Assembly (NCBI GenBank): GCA_023139045.1
Contig: JAGLOJ010000015.1
Coordinates: forward strand, 1-47,230
Length of the DNA: 47,230 nucleotides
Direction: 5' to 3'
Source: Candidatus Sabulitectum sp.
GTDB lineage: Bacteria; Fermentibacterota; Fermentibacteria; Fermentibacterales; JCC-6
Shown: positions 36,198 through 45,256 of the stretch, one piece after another
Position numbering within the stretch: the first letter of the stretch is position 1
Layout of the letters: the number at the start of each line of letters is the position of its first letter
The notes under the pieces: model-generated
Told to the model about the DNA's origin: nothing
Database searches by the model: none
What the model saw: only the letters and a program-made list of their open reading frames with translations
Translations under genes and position numbers: made by a program

Positions 36198-37349
36198 ATG
36201 CAAGTACCACTTCTCGACATAAACCGCCAGCATGCGGATATAAAAGATGAGTTGACACAAGTGTTCGCCGATGCTCTTTCAACTTCAAGGTTTATCAAAG
36301 GGCCTGATATGGAAGCACTTGAAAGGGAATTCTCAGAATACTCCGGAACTGCAGATGCAATTGGTTGTGCTTCGGGAACAGATGCCCTGATCCTTGCTCT
36401 TCAGGCAATCGGACTGAAGAGAGATGAGCTTGTAATTACCGTACCTTTCACTTTCTTCGCCACGGCAGGTGCCATTGTCAGAGCTGGAGGAACCCCGGTT
36501 TTCATTGATATTCTGCCCGACACTTTCAACATGGATCCTGATCTTCTTGAAGAGTGGCTCAATGCCAACTGTGCTGTTACCAACAGAGGAACTGTCCACA
36601 GAAAAACCGGAAAAAGAGTAGCCGCAATCATGCCTGTGCACATCTTTGGTCAGATATGTAATATGGACTCTATCAATGCTACTGCATCCAACTGGGATCT
36701 GCCGGTGATTGAGGACGCTGCCCAGGCTGCCGGAGCAAAGTGGAGAGACTCAAGAGCAGGTTCTCTTGGCTCAATTGGATGCTTCAGTTTCTTCCCATCC
36801 AAAAATCTGGGTGCATTGGGAGACGGTGGAATGCTGACCACAGACTCGCCCGATCTTGCAGAAAGACTTAGAAGCATCCGCGAGCACGGCGGCAAGGGTT
36901 ACTTGCACGCTGAAGTTGGCACCAACAGTCGTCTCGATGCAATTCAGGCAGGCTTCCTCAGAGTGAAGCTGCGCAAGCTTGAGGAATGGCACGCTGGAAG
37001 AAGAGCAAACGCCGACAGATACAATAAGGCTTTTGATGATGTGGACCAGGTTAAAACTCCAGTTATTGACCCGAGGGCATTGTCTATCTACAACCAGTAC
37101 ACAATTCAAGCAGAAAACAGGGACGAACTTCTCAGCTTCTTGAGAAGCAAACAGATTGGCTGTGCTGTTTACTATCCTCTCCCCCTTCATCTTCAGGAAT
37201 GCTTTGCTGATCTTGGCTACTCAAAAGGAGACTTCGTAATTTCAGAAAACTGCAGCGAAAAAGTCATTTCTCTGCCGGTATTTGGAGAACTCACAAGGGA
37301 AGAGCAGGATGAAGTTATTGCAGCAGTTAAGGAATTTTACCAGAGGTAG
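36198..37349 (+). CDS. DegT/DnrJ/EryC1-family aminotransferase
   Basis: PLP-dependent sugar aminotransferase, 383 residues. PLP-site segments are GCASGTDALILAL, VIEDAAQAAGA and SFFPSKNLGALGDGGM, where the lysine of PSKN forms the Schiff base. It converts a keto-sugar nucleotide to an amino sugar, so the polymer probably contains one. It starts 25 bases after the priming enzyme, and its 3' end overlaps the PAP2 gene. Confidence 0.95.
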   Translation: MQVPLLDINRQHADIKDELTQVFADALSTSRFIKGPDMEALEREFSEYSGTADAIGCASGTDALILALQAIGLKRDELVITVPFTFFATAGAIVRAGGTPVFIDILPDTFNMDPDLLEEWLNANCAVTNRGTVHRKTGKRVAAIMPVHIFGQICNMDSINATASNWDLPVIEDAAQAAGAKWRDSRAGSLGSIGCFSFFPSKNLGALGDGGMLTTDSPDLAERLRSIREHGGKGYLHAEVGTNSRLDAIQAGFLRVKLRKLEEWHAGRRANADRYNKAFDDVDQVKTPVIDPRALSIYNQYTIQAENRDELLSFLRSKQIGCAVYYPLPLHLQECFADLGYSKGDFVISENCSEKVISLPVFGELTREEQDEVIAAVKEFYQR

Positions 37350-38037
37350 ATTCCTGATTGCCGTTCTTGCAGCGGCAGTTGCAACAGGCCAGGATACTAT
37401 TGAAAGAACATTGGAAACCGGTGAAAACCTCTTCACTGCGGTTCCTGCAGCTATTCTTGCAGCGGGAACTGCAGGATCTTTTTTTGCATTCAAGACCGAG
37501 AGCCTCGCAGGATACAGGGGATTACTTCCGGAACGACCCTTTAATACATTTGACAAAGTAGACAATTTTCTTTTCGGAGAAGCTCTTCCAGTATCTGCCG
37601 CTACTTTGTGGGTAGCAGGCAAATTGTCTGATTCAGATGAAATGGAAAACACCGGGGAAGAAATGTGCAGGGGTCTCCTGTACACGTACAGTATTGTTCA
37701 AACACTTAAGTTCACCACTGGAAGAACCAGACCGGATGGATCCAATGACAGGAGTTTTCCTTCAGGTCATGCTGCAGGAGCCGCGTGTACAGCAGCAGTT
37801 CTCTGGAACAGGTACGGGCCTGAAGTTGGAATACCTCTCTCGGCTCTGACTCTCTATACCTGTGTCTCGAGAGTCAATCTCGCGAAGCACTTTCCATCGG
37901 ATGTTATTCTGGGAGTCGCTATTGGCGCTGCCTGTGGTATTGCCTCCTCCAGGGCGAGTAACAATCAGGGCGGAGGGAATTTCTCTCTCTCCTTATCAGT
38001 GGATACAGAAGGAAGGATAACTCCCGGCCTATGGTAA
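37309..38037 (+). CDS. PAP2-family phosphatase
   Basis: Membrane-associated phosphatidic acid phosphatase-type protein of about 242 residues. Motif one KFTTGRTRPDG, motif two SFPSGHA and motif three SRVNLAKHFPSD are complete, including the nucleophilic His-partner histidines. Several such enzymes remove phosphate from undecaprenyl pyrophosphate, recycling the carrier after polymer release; a lipid phosphate role is the alternative. I favour the ATG at 37309, preceded by a purine-rich GAAGAGCAGG; the longer frame begins at 37282. It overlaps the aminotransferase end and, at its 3' end, the kinase start. Confidence 0.88.
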   Translation: MKLLQQLRNFTRGRFLIAVLAAAVATGQDTIERTLETGENLFTAVPAAILAAGTAGSFFAFKTESLAGYRGLLPERPFNTFDKVDNFLFGEALPVSAATLWVAGKLSDSDEMENTGEEMCRGLLYTYSIVQTLKFTTGRTRPDGSNDRSFPSGHAAGAACTAAVLWNRYGPEVGIPLSALTLYTCVSRVNLAKHFPSDVILGVAIGAACGIASSRASNNQGGGNFSLSLSVDTEGRITPGLW

Positions 38038-38381
38038 AGAAAAGAATTGAAAGTTTCGGACATGCCTTCAAGGGCCTTGCGATCCTGGTAAGAACCCAGC
38101 CAAATGCAAAATTCCACCTTTTTGCCACCATTTTTGTTATTATTCTTGGCCTTTTCCTCAATATCAGCTACACAGACTGGGCAATCCTTGCACTTGCCGT
38201 TGGTTCTGTATGGGCGGCCGAAGCCCTGAACACCGGTCTTGAGTTCCTGGCAGACCGAGTAGCACCTGAGTGGCATGAGCTTGTTGGCAATGCTAAAGAT
38301 GTTGCAGCCGGCGGCGTTCTGGCAGTATCAATTACTGCGGCCGTTGCCGGTCTTCTTATATTCCTCCCTTATATTTTTTAG
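38031..38381 (+). CDS. dgkA: Diacylglycerol/undecaprenol kinase (DgkA family)
   Basis: A 116-residue, three-helix membrane kinase. Family signatures EALNTGLEFLADRV and the helix-three start NAKDVAAGGVLAV are present, including the catalytic Glu and metal-binding Glu/Asn. In Gram-positive bacteria this family phosphorylates undecaprenol, in E. coli diacylglycerol. Next to PAP2 and a polysaccharide locus, undecaprenol is the more attractive substrate, by inference. The first seven bases overlap the PAP2 gene's end. Confidence 0.92.
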   Translation: MVKKRIESFGHAFKGLAILVRTQPNAKFHLFATIFVIILGLFLNISYTDWAILALAVGSVWAAEALNTGLEFLADRVAPEWHELVGNAKDVAAGGVLAVSITAAVAGLLIFLPYIF

Positions 38382-38405
38382 AATTAATTCATTCGGAGAT
38401 GAAAA

Positions 38406-39662
38406 ATGCTTGACAGAAAATTGCTTAGAAAAGAGCCGCAGAAAGTCGCAGAAGCCGCAATGGCTAAGAATGAAAAAATAGATATTGAGCAGTGGATTGA
38501 GGCTGATTCCACAAGAAGAGCCCTCATGCTTGAGATCGAAGATCTCAGGAAACAGCGAAATAAACTCTCCAAAGCAGTATCAATGAAAAAAAGAATCGGG
38601 GAGAATGCTGACGAGGAAATGGCACTAAGCCGCAACACCGGGGAAAAGCTCACTTTACTGGAAAGCAATATTGCAGATATAGATGCCAGTCTTGCTGAAA
38701 TGGAGAAAAGTTTCCCGAATATTCCCGACTCCGATGTTCCGCTGGGTGGTGAAGAAAATAATGTTGTGCTTCGGTCCTGGGGTGAAATTCCTGAATTCAA
38801 TTTCCGGCCCAGACCGCACTGGGAACTCATGGACAATGTTTTTCAGCCGGAAGCTGCCGGCAGAATAGCCGGGTCTAATTTCATTCTCTTCCGTGGATGG
38901 GCAGCAAAGTTTCAGAGAACTCTTATCAGCTGGATGCTCGACTACCATATAGAGGCCGGCATGGAGGAGATCTGGGCCCCTTTTGTAGCTAAGCCCGAGT
39001 CAATGACTGCCACAGCCCAACTTCCTAAAATGGATGATGATATGTACAAGATCGGACGGGACAATCTCTATCTTATCCCTACAGGCGAGGTTCCTATTAC
39101 TAATCTTTACAGGGATCAGCTTCTTGAAGAGGCTAATCTTCCTGTGAGACTGTGCGGTTACACTCCCTGTTTCAGAAGAGAAGCTGGCAGCTATGGGAAA
39201 GACAATAGAGGGCTGAACAGAGTTCACCAGTTTGAGAAGGTGGAAATGGTTCGTCTTGAGCATCCCGACAGATCAGATAAGGCTCACGAAGAGCTTCTCA
39301 ACCACGCAACTTGTATGCTGGAAGTTCTTGGCATACCCTACCGGGTTCTGCTTCTTGCTTCTGGAGATCTCAGTTTTGCTGCAGCAAAATGCTTCGACAT
39401 TGAGATATGGTCTGCCGGCCAGGAAAAATGGCTTGAAGTCTCATCCATTTCCAATTTCCGCGATTTCCAGGCCAGAAGAGGTAACATGAGATATAGACCG
39501 AGCGGGGGGGGGAAACCGCAGTTTATACATACACTGAACGGCTCAGGGCTTGCTCTGCCCAGACTGATCATCTCTCTGGTGGAAAACGGCCAGCAGGCAG
39601 ATGGAAGCATCAAACTTCCATCCGCTCTTGCTGAAAGAATGGGAACGGAAGTAATCCGGTAA
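38406..39662 (+). CDS. serS: Seryl-tRNA synthetase
   Basis: Class II aminoacyl-tRNA synthetase, 418 residues, normal length. The N-terminal coiled-coil arm (residues 30-100) grips the tRNA long arm; motif two is FRREAGSYGKDNRGLNRVHQFEKVE, seen in pieces at about 256-280, and motif three is near the C-terminus with LVENGQQ in place of the more usual LENYQ. In the codons for the motif SGGGK there is a run of nine G residues (39504-39512), a spot prone to slippage or sequencing error. It follows the dgkA gene by 24 bases. Confidence 0.97.
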   Translation: MLDRKLLRKEPQKVAEAAMAKNEKIDIEQWIEADSTRRALMLEIEDLRKQRNKLSKAVSMKKRIGENADEEMALSRNTGEKLTLLESNIADIDASLAEMEKSFPNIPDSDVPLGGEENNVVLRSWGEIPEFNFRPRPHWELMDNVFQPEAAGRIAGSNFILFRGWAAKFQRTLISWMLDYHIEAGMEEIWAPFVAKPESMTATAQLPKMDDDMYKIGRDNLYLIPTGEVPITNLYRDQLLEEANLPVRLCGYTPCFRREAGSYGKDNRGLNRVHQFEKVEMVRLEHPDRSDKAHEELLNHATCMLEVLGIPYRVLLLASGDLSFAAAKCFDIEIWSAGQEKWLEVSSISNFRDFQARRGNMRYRPSGGGKPQFIHTLNGSGLALPRLIISLVENGQQADGSIKLPSALAERMGTEVIR

Positions 39663-39669
39663 ACCCGGC

Positions 39670-40902
39670 TTACTTCCCCTTTTTCCTTCTGAAATCATTC
39701 CTGATTTCCTGCTTCAAGATGTTCCATTTGTTCCAGGCTTCCGGGTTCTCTCGACGAAGCTGGTGCCATCTCTCACGGGAGAAAAGAAAGACCACTAGAA
39801 ACAGCATAGTAACAATGAATAACTCAATCCAGATATAAAGTTTCTTTGGCTTACTCTTCCACCCGGGATGCCTGGGAGGATCCAGTATCCGCAGGGAACT
39901 TGTAATATTAGCTTCTTGAATAAGAGCCTGCTCAACCCGAAGCTCAAGAGCAGTTGACATCTTCAGTTGCATCTGAAAATCGGTTTGCAGCCTTGCATAT
40001 TGTATCATCGCAGGAGGTAGATTACTCAAACCCACTCCAAGGTTAACACCGCCTGAAGATGAACCGTACTCAATCATTTCAATTGACTGTCTCAGCGCCT
40101 CGGCAGTAGTTTCGAGTTCAAGAAGCTGTGCTGTAGTCCCTGATCTTATTCCATCCCGAACAGCACTGGCCATGAGAGCTGTCTCAATGTATCTGCCCTT
40201 CATTTCTGCGAGAACAGACATTACCTGAGCTATTTCCTCGTTGGGCAGAATTGTGCCATACTCTTCCTCGAATCGAAGTATGGCTGCTGTGGTATTCTCA
40301 AGCCCTGCCTGCGCAACGGCCAGCTGATTCTCCGTACTCTCTCGGCTGACTCTATACCGGGCCAGAGTAATGCTGGTGTTTATGCTGTCAAGAAGAAAAA
40401 CTACTCGTTCCGACATTTCAACAGAGTAGAGGGGTTTCCCTGTGGTTACTTCAATCTGAATAAATCCTGAAGAGGTAACTGTTGCAGAATAGTTTTTCCT
40501 GAATTGCTTCCTGGCCATAAACAATGCAACTTCCGGCTGTGCTTCATATCTTTCAGTGAAATCCAAACTGTCAATGTAACCGGTGCTGAGAATCGCCTGG
40601 TCAACGAGAGTTCTGCTGTTAAGAATCTCTGAATAGACATCCGCAAGGGTAGTCATTAAAGGTAGAGAATAGCCCATACCGCCACTGAAAAATCCTGCGA
40701 ACTCGCCCAGCGAAAGCCCTCCAAGACTCAATGCAGGAGAGGCTTGTTCCTCGGGGGGAAGAATAACTGTTGTCACTGTGTATTTCTTCGGCAGAAGAAA
40801 GGTGATAGCAACTGTTATGGACATCACAATTGCCAATACTCTTATAATGAATATCCTGTTCTTTAAAAGAACATATATTAAATTATTGGGTGCCTCACTC
40901 AT
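39670..40902 (-). CDS. Wzz-type polysaccharide co-polymerase
   Basis: 410 residues. A membrane helix at about 15-37, a periplasmic region of about 320 residues with helical coiled-coil segments, then a second helix near 365-385 (LFIVTMLFLVVFLFS) and a basic tail. This is the Wzz / polysaccharide co-polymerase layout, including the proline-rich segment DPPRHPGWKSKPKK just before the second helix. It sets chain length and links to the Wza exporter. No cytoplasmic tyrosine-kinase domain (Wzc type) is present. It starts eight bases after the wza stop, with AAGGGGA before its ATG. Confidence 0.92.
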   Translation of the reverse strand: MSEAPNNLIYVLLKNRIFIIRVLAIVMSITVAITFLLPKKYTVTTVILPPEEQASPALSLGGLSLGEFAGFFSGGMGYSLPLMTTLADVYSEILNSRTLVDQAILSTGYIDSLDFTERYEAQPEVALFMARKQFRKNYSATVTSSGFIQIEVTTGKPLYSVEMSERVVFLLDSINTSITLARYRVSRESTENQLAVAQAGLENTTAAILRFEEEYGTILPNEEIAQVMSVLAEMKGRYIETALMASAVRDGIRSGTTAQLLELETTAEALRQSIEMIEYGSSSGGVNLGVGLSNLPPAMIQYARLQTDFQMQLKMSTALELRVEQALIQEANITSSLRILDPPRHPGWKSKPKKLYIWIELFIVTMLFLVVFLFSRERWHQLRRENPEAWNKWNILKQEIRNDFRRKKGK

Positions 40903-40910
40903 TTTTCCCC

Positions 40911-42173
40911 TTAATTACTAAATATGCTCTGATAAGCAATTACTACAGTGGCAAGCCCGGTAAGAATAGTCAGGTATTCCTCCCAGAATTTGATAGGAAC
41001 TCTTGGTACCTCAATTGTAGCCCCGGGGAGCACAATATCTGTCAGATTAACATCTATTTTCTCCCCGTCAGACAGTACCACTTTCACACTGTTTCGTCTG
41101 GCAACGGAATTAAAACCTCCGGCCATTCCTATGTAATAGTTAACAGACATTCCGGGTGAGTACGGAACTGGAGCCTTAGCAATTATTTCCCCTGTGACAT
41201 TAATGAATTCGGATGACGAAGGCACTACTATTCTGTCACCGGGTTGAAGTGGAACAGATGCTGCAGCCATGTCTTGAAGGCTGAACGGTACAAGAACTGA
41301 TACAGAATCGGTGTTCAAACGGTACACAAAACATCCATGAAGATCAGCTGTGCTGGATGCTCCACCGACCCTTGCTATTGCCTCTCTGGCACTTTCCCCG
41401 GGAATAAATTCAACAAGCATACGATTTGTAAATGTCAACCCGGTTTCCAATCTTTCAGCAGAAAAGGAAAGAGCTCCCTCAATGATGATTGTTGCTGCAA
41501 CAGTGGGCACGTGTATCCTTGAATTTCTCTGCACAAGCGGGTTGGAATGCAAATTCCCATTCAGCAGGAAATCATTAAGATTGAAAGCTGTCGAATCACC
41601 ACTTATTGAGATAATGAGAACGTCCGAAGAGGCTCCGGTGGAACTAACGCCTCCGGCGCGCGCCAGGGCTTCAGTAAGTCGGGAAAGACCATTAACTGTA
41701 ACAATACCCGGGTAACGGATCTGCCCGGTAACAGGAATCTGGAAACTTGCAGATCTGGCCAGCCCGGCGCTGACAATCATTCCTCTGTAGGCGCGGGCAA
41801 AAAGATCAGAAATTGTGTCTTGAAGGGTCTGAAGGGTCATTCCATTTGTATCAATGCCCTGCATGGCAGGAATATTCAGAATTCCATCCAGCCCAACTGG
41901 TAAAAATACTACTGAAACAGCTTCATCCATCCCGGAAAAGGGGACTCCTCCGGGAAAAGACATCCATATCTCATCACCGGGGCTAACCAGATACTCATCT
42001 GGATTGAAATAATCTGCCGGTGTTAACCGTGTTCCCATGCCTGCAGACAGCCCTGCTGTGGTTTCCGCCATGAGTGGCACCGAGGTGACAAGAAGCAGAG
42101 AAACAAAACCTGTAAACAGAATCAAAAATATCCTCCTTAATGTAGCGGCATCTACCTTGCGCTGTGATCCCAT
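40911..42173 (-). CDS. Wza-like outer-membrane polysaccharide export protein
   Basis: About 420 residues with an N-terminal signal-like hydrophobic segment (LILFTGFVSLLLVTSV), a polysaccharide export domain starting near DEYLVSPGDEIWMSFPGG, and several SLBB-type repeats (VTGQIRYPGIVTV, INVTGEIIAKAPVPY). No lipobox cysteine is evident after the signal. The C-terminus has a hydrophobic stretch instead of the Wza amphipathic helix, a possible difference. Start: an ATG at 42173 is the likely one; the frame opens earlier at 42230 inside the upstream gene. The gene overlaps the GT2 gene by 22 bases. Confidence 0.88.
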   Translation of the reverse strand: MGSQRKVDAATLRRIFLILFTGFVSLLLVTSVPLMAETTAGLSAGMGTRLTPADYFNPDEYLVSPGDEIWMSFPGGVPFSGMDEAVSVVFLPVGLDGILNIPAMQGIDTNGMTLQTLQDTISDLFARAYRGMIVSAGLARSASFQIPVTGQIRYPGIVTVNGLSRLTEALARAGGVSSTGASSDVLIISISGDSTAFNLNDFLLNGNLHSNPLVQRNSRIHVPTVAATIIIEGALSFSAERLETGLTFTNRMLVEFIPGESAREAIARVGGASSTADLHGCFVYRLNTDSVSVLVPFSLQDMAAASVPLQPGDRIVVPSSSEFINVTGEIIAKAPVPYSPGMSVNYYIGMAGGFNSVARRNSVKVVLSDGEKIDVNLTDIVLPGATIEVPRVPIKFWEEYLTILTGLATVVIAYQSIFSN

Positions 42174-43360
42174 ACTGAGACAGCGCTGGAAGTTAAAGAT
42201 CTGGCAACTCCAGAAAGCGATGCAAGACACATCAACCAGAAAAAATAGGGCAATCGCAGAGAAGAGGGCATTTTGTTGCCTGATAGCTTCCCTGCAAGAG
42301 CAACCATATTAAAAACGGTGACACTTACGAAAAGATAATTAGTAGGTGAATCGTATACTGCAAGTAGCCCCCCCGCAATACTGGCTATAATTGCAAATAT
42401 TCCCATATTCCACCTGAGTATCTTATGGACAGCAAGCTGCAAGGCAAGGCCGTATCTTTTTCTTTTGACAGCCTTGCCGAACAGGGAAAAGGCTGATCCT
42501 ATCATCCAGCTGACGATTCGCACCAGGCGGTGGTACTGAATAGAATCAGTCGGAGTTGGCTCTGCGGCGATGGCACGATGATTGTAAAGGCATGCATAAC
42601 CCTGAACACGAGTCGAAACCGCTGTTTCAAAATCATCAGCCCGAGCTGGATCAGGAGGGTTATAGAGGCTCTTTCGCACAGCAAAGACCGCTCCTGTGGC
42701 TCCAAGAACAGCCCCAATCTTACTGCCCAGAGCTTTCAGCATCTGTTCGTATCGCCAATAAATAGATTCGCATGTGATAGAGTCCAAACTGTTCTGTTTG
42801 GAACCATCTACACAACCCACCGCAGGATCAGCAAATGGATCCACCAACTCTCTCACTGTATTGGGGTTGAATTGAGTATTTGCATCGGTAAAAACAAGAA
42901 TTTCGCCTTTGGCTATTTTCGAGAGTTCAACCATGAGAGCTGATTTGCCCAAACGTTTCTCAATTCTCAGGAAGTAGACACCATTCTTCTCGAATGATTT
43001 GATAATCTCATCTGTCCTGTCTGTGGAGACATCGGATGCCACAAGAATTTCAATCCTGTCCTTCGGGTAGTCCTGCTCTAGAAGATTCTGAAGCCTTTCC
43101 CCAATGCACTTTTCCTCGTTTCTAGCGGCAATCATCACACTGACAAAAGGATACTCCTGAAAAGAAGAGCCTTCCCTGCGCGAAAAAAACAATCCGAGAA
43201 GAAAGATGACAACTGGATACACCACCATCGGCAGAAGAATCATGCCCACGCTTACCCAGATTATTACTACAAGAAATGCTGCCAGAACAATCCCCTCTCC
43301 ATGGAAAAACACCCAGAATTTATAGTGAATCCTTTTCTTTGCCGCAACATGGATACGCAA
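42152..43360 (-). CDS. Membrane glycosyltransferase family 2
   Basis: About 386-402 residues. Hydrophobic N-terminal segments, a GT-A domain with VASDVSTDRTDEI, FTDANTQFNP (DxD), ADDFETAVSTRVQGY and a QYHRLVR variant of the QxxRW motif, then three C-terminal helices. The layout is like the processive cellulose/hyaluronan synthases, but the QxxRW motif is weak. The start is uncertain: the frame opens at a TTG at 43360 inside the ligase gene, while a GTG at 43312 lies just past that gene's stop. Confidence 0.85.
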   Translation of the reverse strand: MRIHVAAKKRIHYKFWVFFHGEGIVLAAFLVVIIWVSVGMILLPMVVYPVVIFLLGLFFSRREGSSFQEYPFVSVMIAARNEEKCIGERLQNLLEQDYPKDRIEILVASDVSTDRTDEIIKSFEKNGVYFLRIEKRLGKSALMVELSKIAKGEILVFTDANTQFNPNTVRELVDPFADPAVGCVDGSKQNSLDSITCESIYWRYEQMLKALGSKIGAVLGATGAVFAVRKSLYNPPDPARADDFETAVSTRVQGYACLYNHRAIAAEPTPTDSIQYHRLVRIVSWMIGSAFSLFGKAVKRKRYGLALQLAVHKILRWNMGIFAIIASIAGGLLAVYDSPTNYLFVSVTVFNMVALAGKLSGNKMPSSLRLPYFFWLMCLASLSGVARSLTSSAVSVWDHSAR

Positions 43361-44783
43361 TACTTATAAGGAGAGCAAAAACAAGCCAGAAGAATGCTCC
43401 TGTTTGCGGCCACGGAACCAGATTGTCAACAGCTTGATGAACCATGAAAGCAGCGAGACTGCAGATCAATCCCATACCCAGCGATTTATCACCACCGGAT
43501 TTCAGCAGCTTGAGTGATGTCACTCCTATAGCTGCAATCAACAGTAAAAGTGATAGAGCAGAAAATATCCCCCCCTTGTATGGCATTTCAAGAATCAGAC
43601 TGTTCAAACCGCCAAACCTGTTGATCTTGTTTACACTGTCCTCATGTCTTACTTCCCAGAAAGCATACAAAGATGTTCTGCCGTGAAAAAACTCTCTGCT
43701 GCCCCAGCCTGCGCCAACTATCGGGGATTTCTCAATAGAATTTATGAATCCCTTGTAGGATGTGTACCTGTGAAGAAAACTGGTATCCATAATTAAAGAT
43801 CTGGTATCACCAAAAACTGTAAGCTGTCTTTTGAATTCATCAACATTAGCCAGAAGTCCACCGGCAAAAATAGTTATAGCAAGAATCGGGATCCATATTT
43901 TCTTTCTGTACCTGTAAACAAGATAGACAAAACAGGCAAAAGTTACGGTAAGAAATCCTCCTCTGGAGAAGGTATACAGAACATTCTGCATTCCTAGAAG
44001 TGCTGCTGCAAACGCAATTCCCTTCCAGATTCTTGCTTTGAAGACGAACATGGAAGCCAGCACTGCAGGTACTAAAAGTTCGAGTACACCAGAGTAGGAA
44101 TTGGGTCCACCGGCAATGGTTGAATAGACTCTGCCTGCAAGATCATAACCCGAAGCTCGCTCACCCAATGTGTCGAGATTGCCAGCATTATATTGATATA
44201 TACCATATATTGACATGGCAAGAAGCATTAATGAGAGCATTTTAAGCATTCGTATAAGCCACTCTCCACGACCATACCAATCATAGACCACTGGAATAAG
44301 AACCGCAGCAAGAAACAATTTGTTGGCTTCGCGAAGAGTATTACCAACAAGGTTTTCGTGATGGTGCAAAGATATGAACATTGAAACAAGCTGGGACAGA
44401 TATGCGAGAAGAAGAATGTAAACAGGTAACGGGAATCGAGGAAAGTCTCTGAAACCGGCGATTTTAGTAATTAGATAGAATAACGATGCAGAGAGGACGG
44501 CAACGGTGGCAGTGGCAATGTAGAATGGTCCATACCCATAGACTGTGTTACCGAATGTGATAGCAACCGGAAGCAATAACAGCCAGCTGCGAGGGTTAGA
44601 CACGTGGTACACCGCAATAAGCAACAGTGGAACACCAAGAAATCCAAAAAAAACCGGTTTGGGGAAATTCAGAAAGAAATAGAAGTATGTCAAAGTAACA
44701 CCCAACACAAAAAACCAGGTCCTCTTCGAGGGCCTGTAGGCTTCCAGTTTTCCGTATTCGGAATCCTCAGTAACAAAACTCAC
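43320..44783 (-). CDS. O-antigen ligase / Wzy-type polymerase
   Basis: 487 residues with about 12 hydrophobic helices of the Wzy_C / O-antigen ligase type. The large periplasmic loop has the family pattern IEKSPIVGAGWGSREF, in which the conserved glycines and arginine are visible, and GGPNSYSGVLELLVPA precedes it. In this operon, next to Wza and Wzz, it is the best candidate for the polymerase (Wzy); WaaL-type ligase is the alternative. The start codon is GTG at 44783. A GC-rich stem (44812-44832 region, GGCCGAAGGGCC) lies in the 76-base gap before it. Confidence 0.88.
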   Translation of the reverse strand: MSFVTEDSEYGKLEAYRPSKRTWFFVLGVTLTYFYFFLNFPKPVFFGFLGVPLLLIAVYHVSNPRSWLLLLPVAITFGNTVYGYGPFYIATATVAVLSASLFYLITKIAGFRDFPRFPLPVYILLLAYLSQLVSMFISLHHHENLVGNTLREANKLFLAAVLIPVVYDWYGRGEWLIRMLKMLSLMLLAMSIYGIYQYNAGNLDTLGERASGYDLAGRVYSTIAGGPNSYSGVLELLVPAVLASMFVFKARIWKGIAFAAALLGMQNVLYTFSRGGFLTVTFACFVYLVYRYRKKIWIPILAITIFAGGLLANVDEFKRQLTVFGDTRSLIMDTSFLHRYTSYKGFINSIEKSPIVGAGWGSREFFHGRTSLYAFWEVRHEDSVNKINRFGGLNSLILEMPYKGGIFSALSLLLLIAAIGVTSLKLLKSGGDKSLGMGLICSLAAFMVHQAVDNLVPWPQTGAFFWLVFALLISIAYPCCGKEKDSL

Positions 44784-44859
44784 TATTTACATCCCAGTTG
44801 ATTGCGATTTCTCGGGCCCGGCCGAAGGGCCGCAGGACTCCTCAGCCGGAACCTCCAGC

Positions 44860-45132
44860 TCAGTTCAAACCGGCCACCTCGATGGTTATCGACCCGAAGC
44901 TGCGACTCTCTGCGAAAGCAATAAGTCTTCCAGCAAGAGCAACCTGAGAGTGGGGATCTCTCTCAATGGCCTCTTCATAAAGAAGAAGCGCAACGCCAAA
45001 GTCTCCATCCTCCATGGCATTCCCGGCAGCAACCAGGTATGCGTCGGAAGTGGACGGTATAACTGTCTCCGTCACAGAAGCCAGCAGAACCGTCGGAAGA
45101 AGCAGTGCCACAAGCACCATAACCTTCTTCAT
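44860..45132 (-). CDS. Small exported TPR protein, first gene of the EPS operon
   Basis: 90 residues: a signal peptide (MKKVMVLVALLLPTVLLAS) and one TPR-like helical pair (AYLVAAGNAMEDGDFGVALL, then YEEAIERDPHSQVALAGRLI). It is too short for a full superhelix, and could be a truncated gene or a small periplasmic partner of the polymerase. The ATG follows GGAGGTG. It is the first gene after the tandem GEMM-I riboswitches; a hairpin and 76 bases later the ligase gene begins. Confidence 0.7.
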   Translation of the reverse strand: MKKVMVLVALLLPTVLLASVTETVIPSTSDAYLVAAGNAMEDGDFGVALLLYEEAIERDPHSQVALAGRLIAFAESRSFGSITIEVAGLN

Positions 45133-45170
45133 AAGAGCACCTCCATTTCCTCCACATGTTTCAGCGGAGC

Positions 45171-45255
45171 GTCAGGCAACCCGGCCATCCTTCCCGAAAG
45201 GGCTAGGACCCGTGGGCTTTGCGTCCCGGGATCTCTCCCGGTTTGCGTTTTACAA
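45171..45255 (-). ncRNA. GEMM-I riboswitch, promoter-proximal to the gene (copy 2)
   Basis: Read on the minus strand the element contains, in order, GCAAACC, a stem CCGGGA-GAGA-UCCCGG with a GNRA loop, GGGACGCAAAGCC, ACGGGUCCUA, a variable stem, GGAUGG, and CCGGGUUGCC. These are the hallmark segments of the GEMM-I (Rfam RF01051) cyclic dinucleotide riboswitch, including the GNRA loop and its receptor-like CCUA/GGAUGG. The base before GCAAACC, where c-di-GMP aptamers such as Vc2 have G20, is C here by my alignment. About 40 bases remain before the start codon, with no terminator visible, so control of translation or of the region is more likely than classic termination. Confidence 0.9.
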
Positions 45256-45256
45256 C

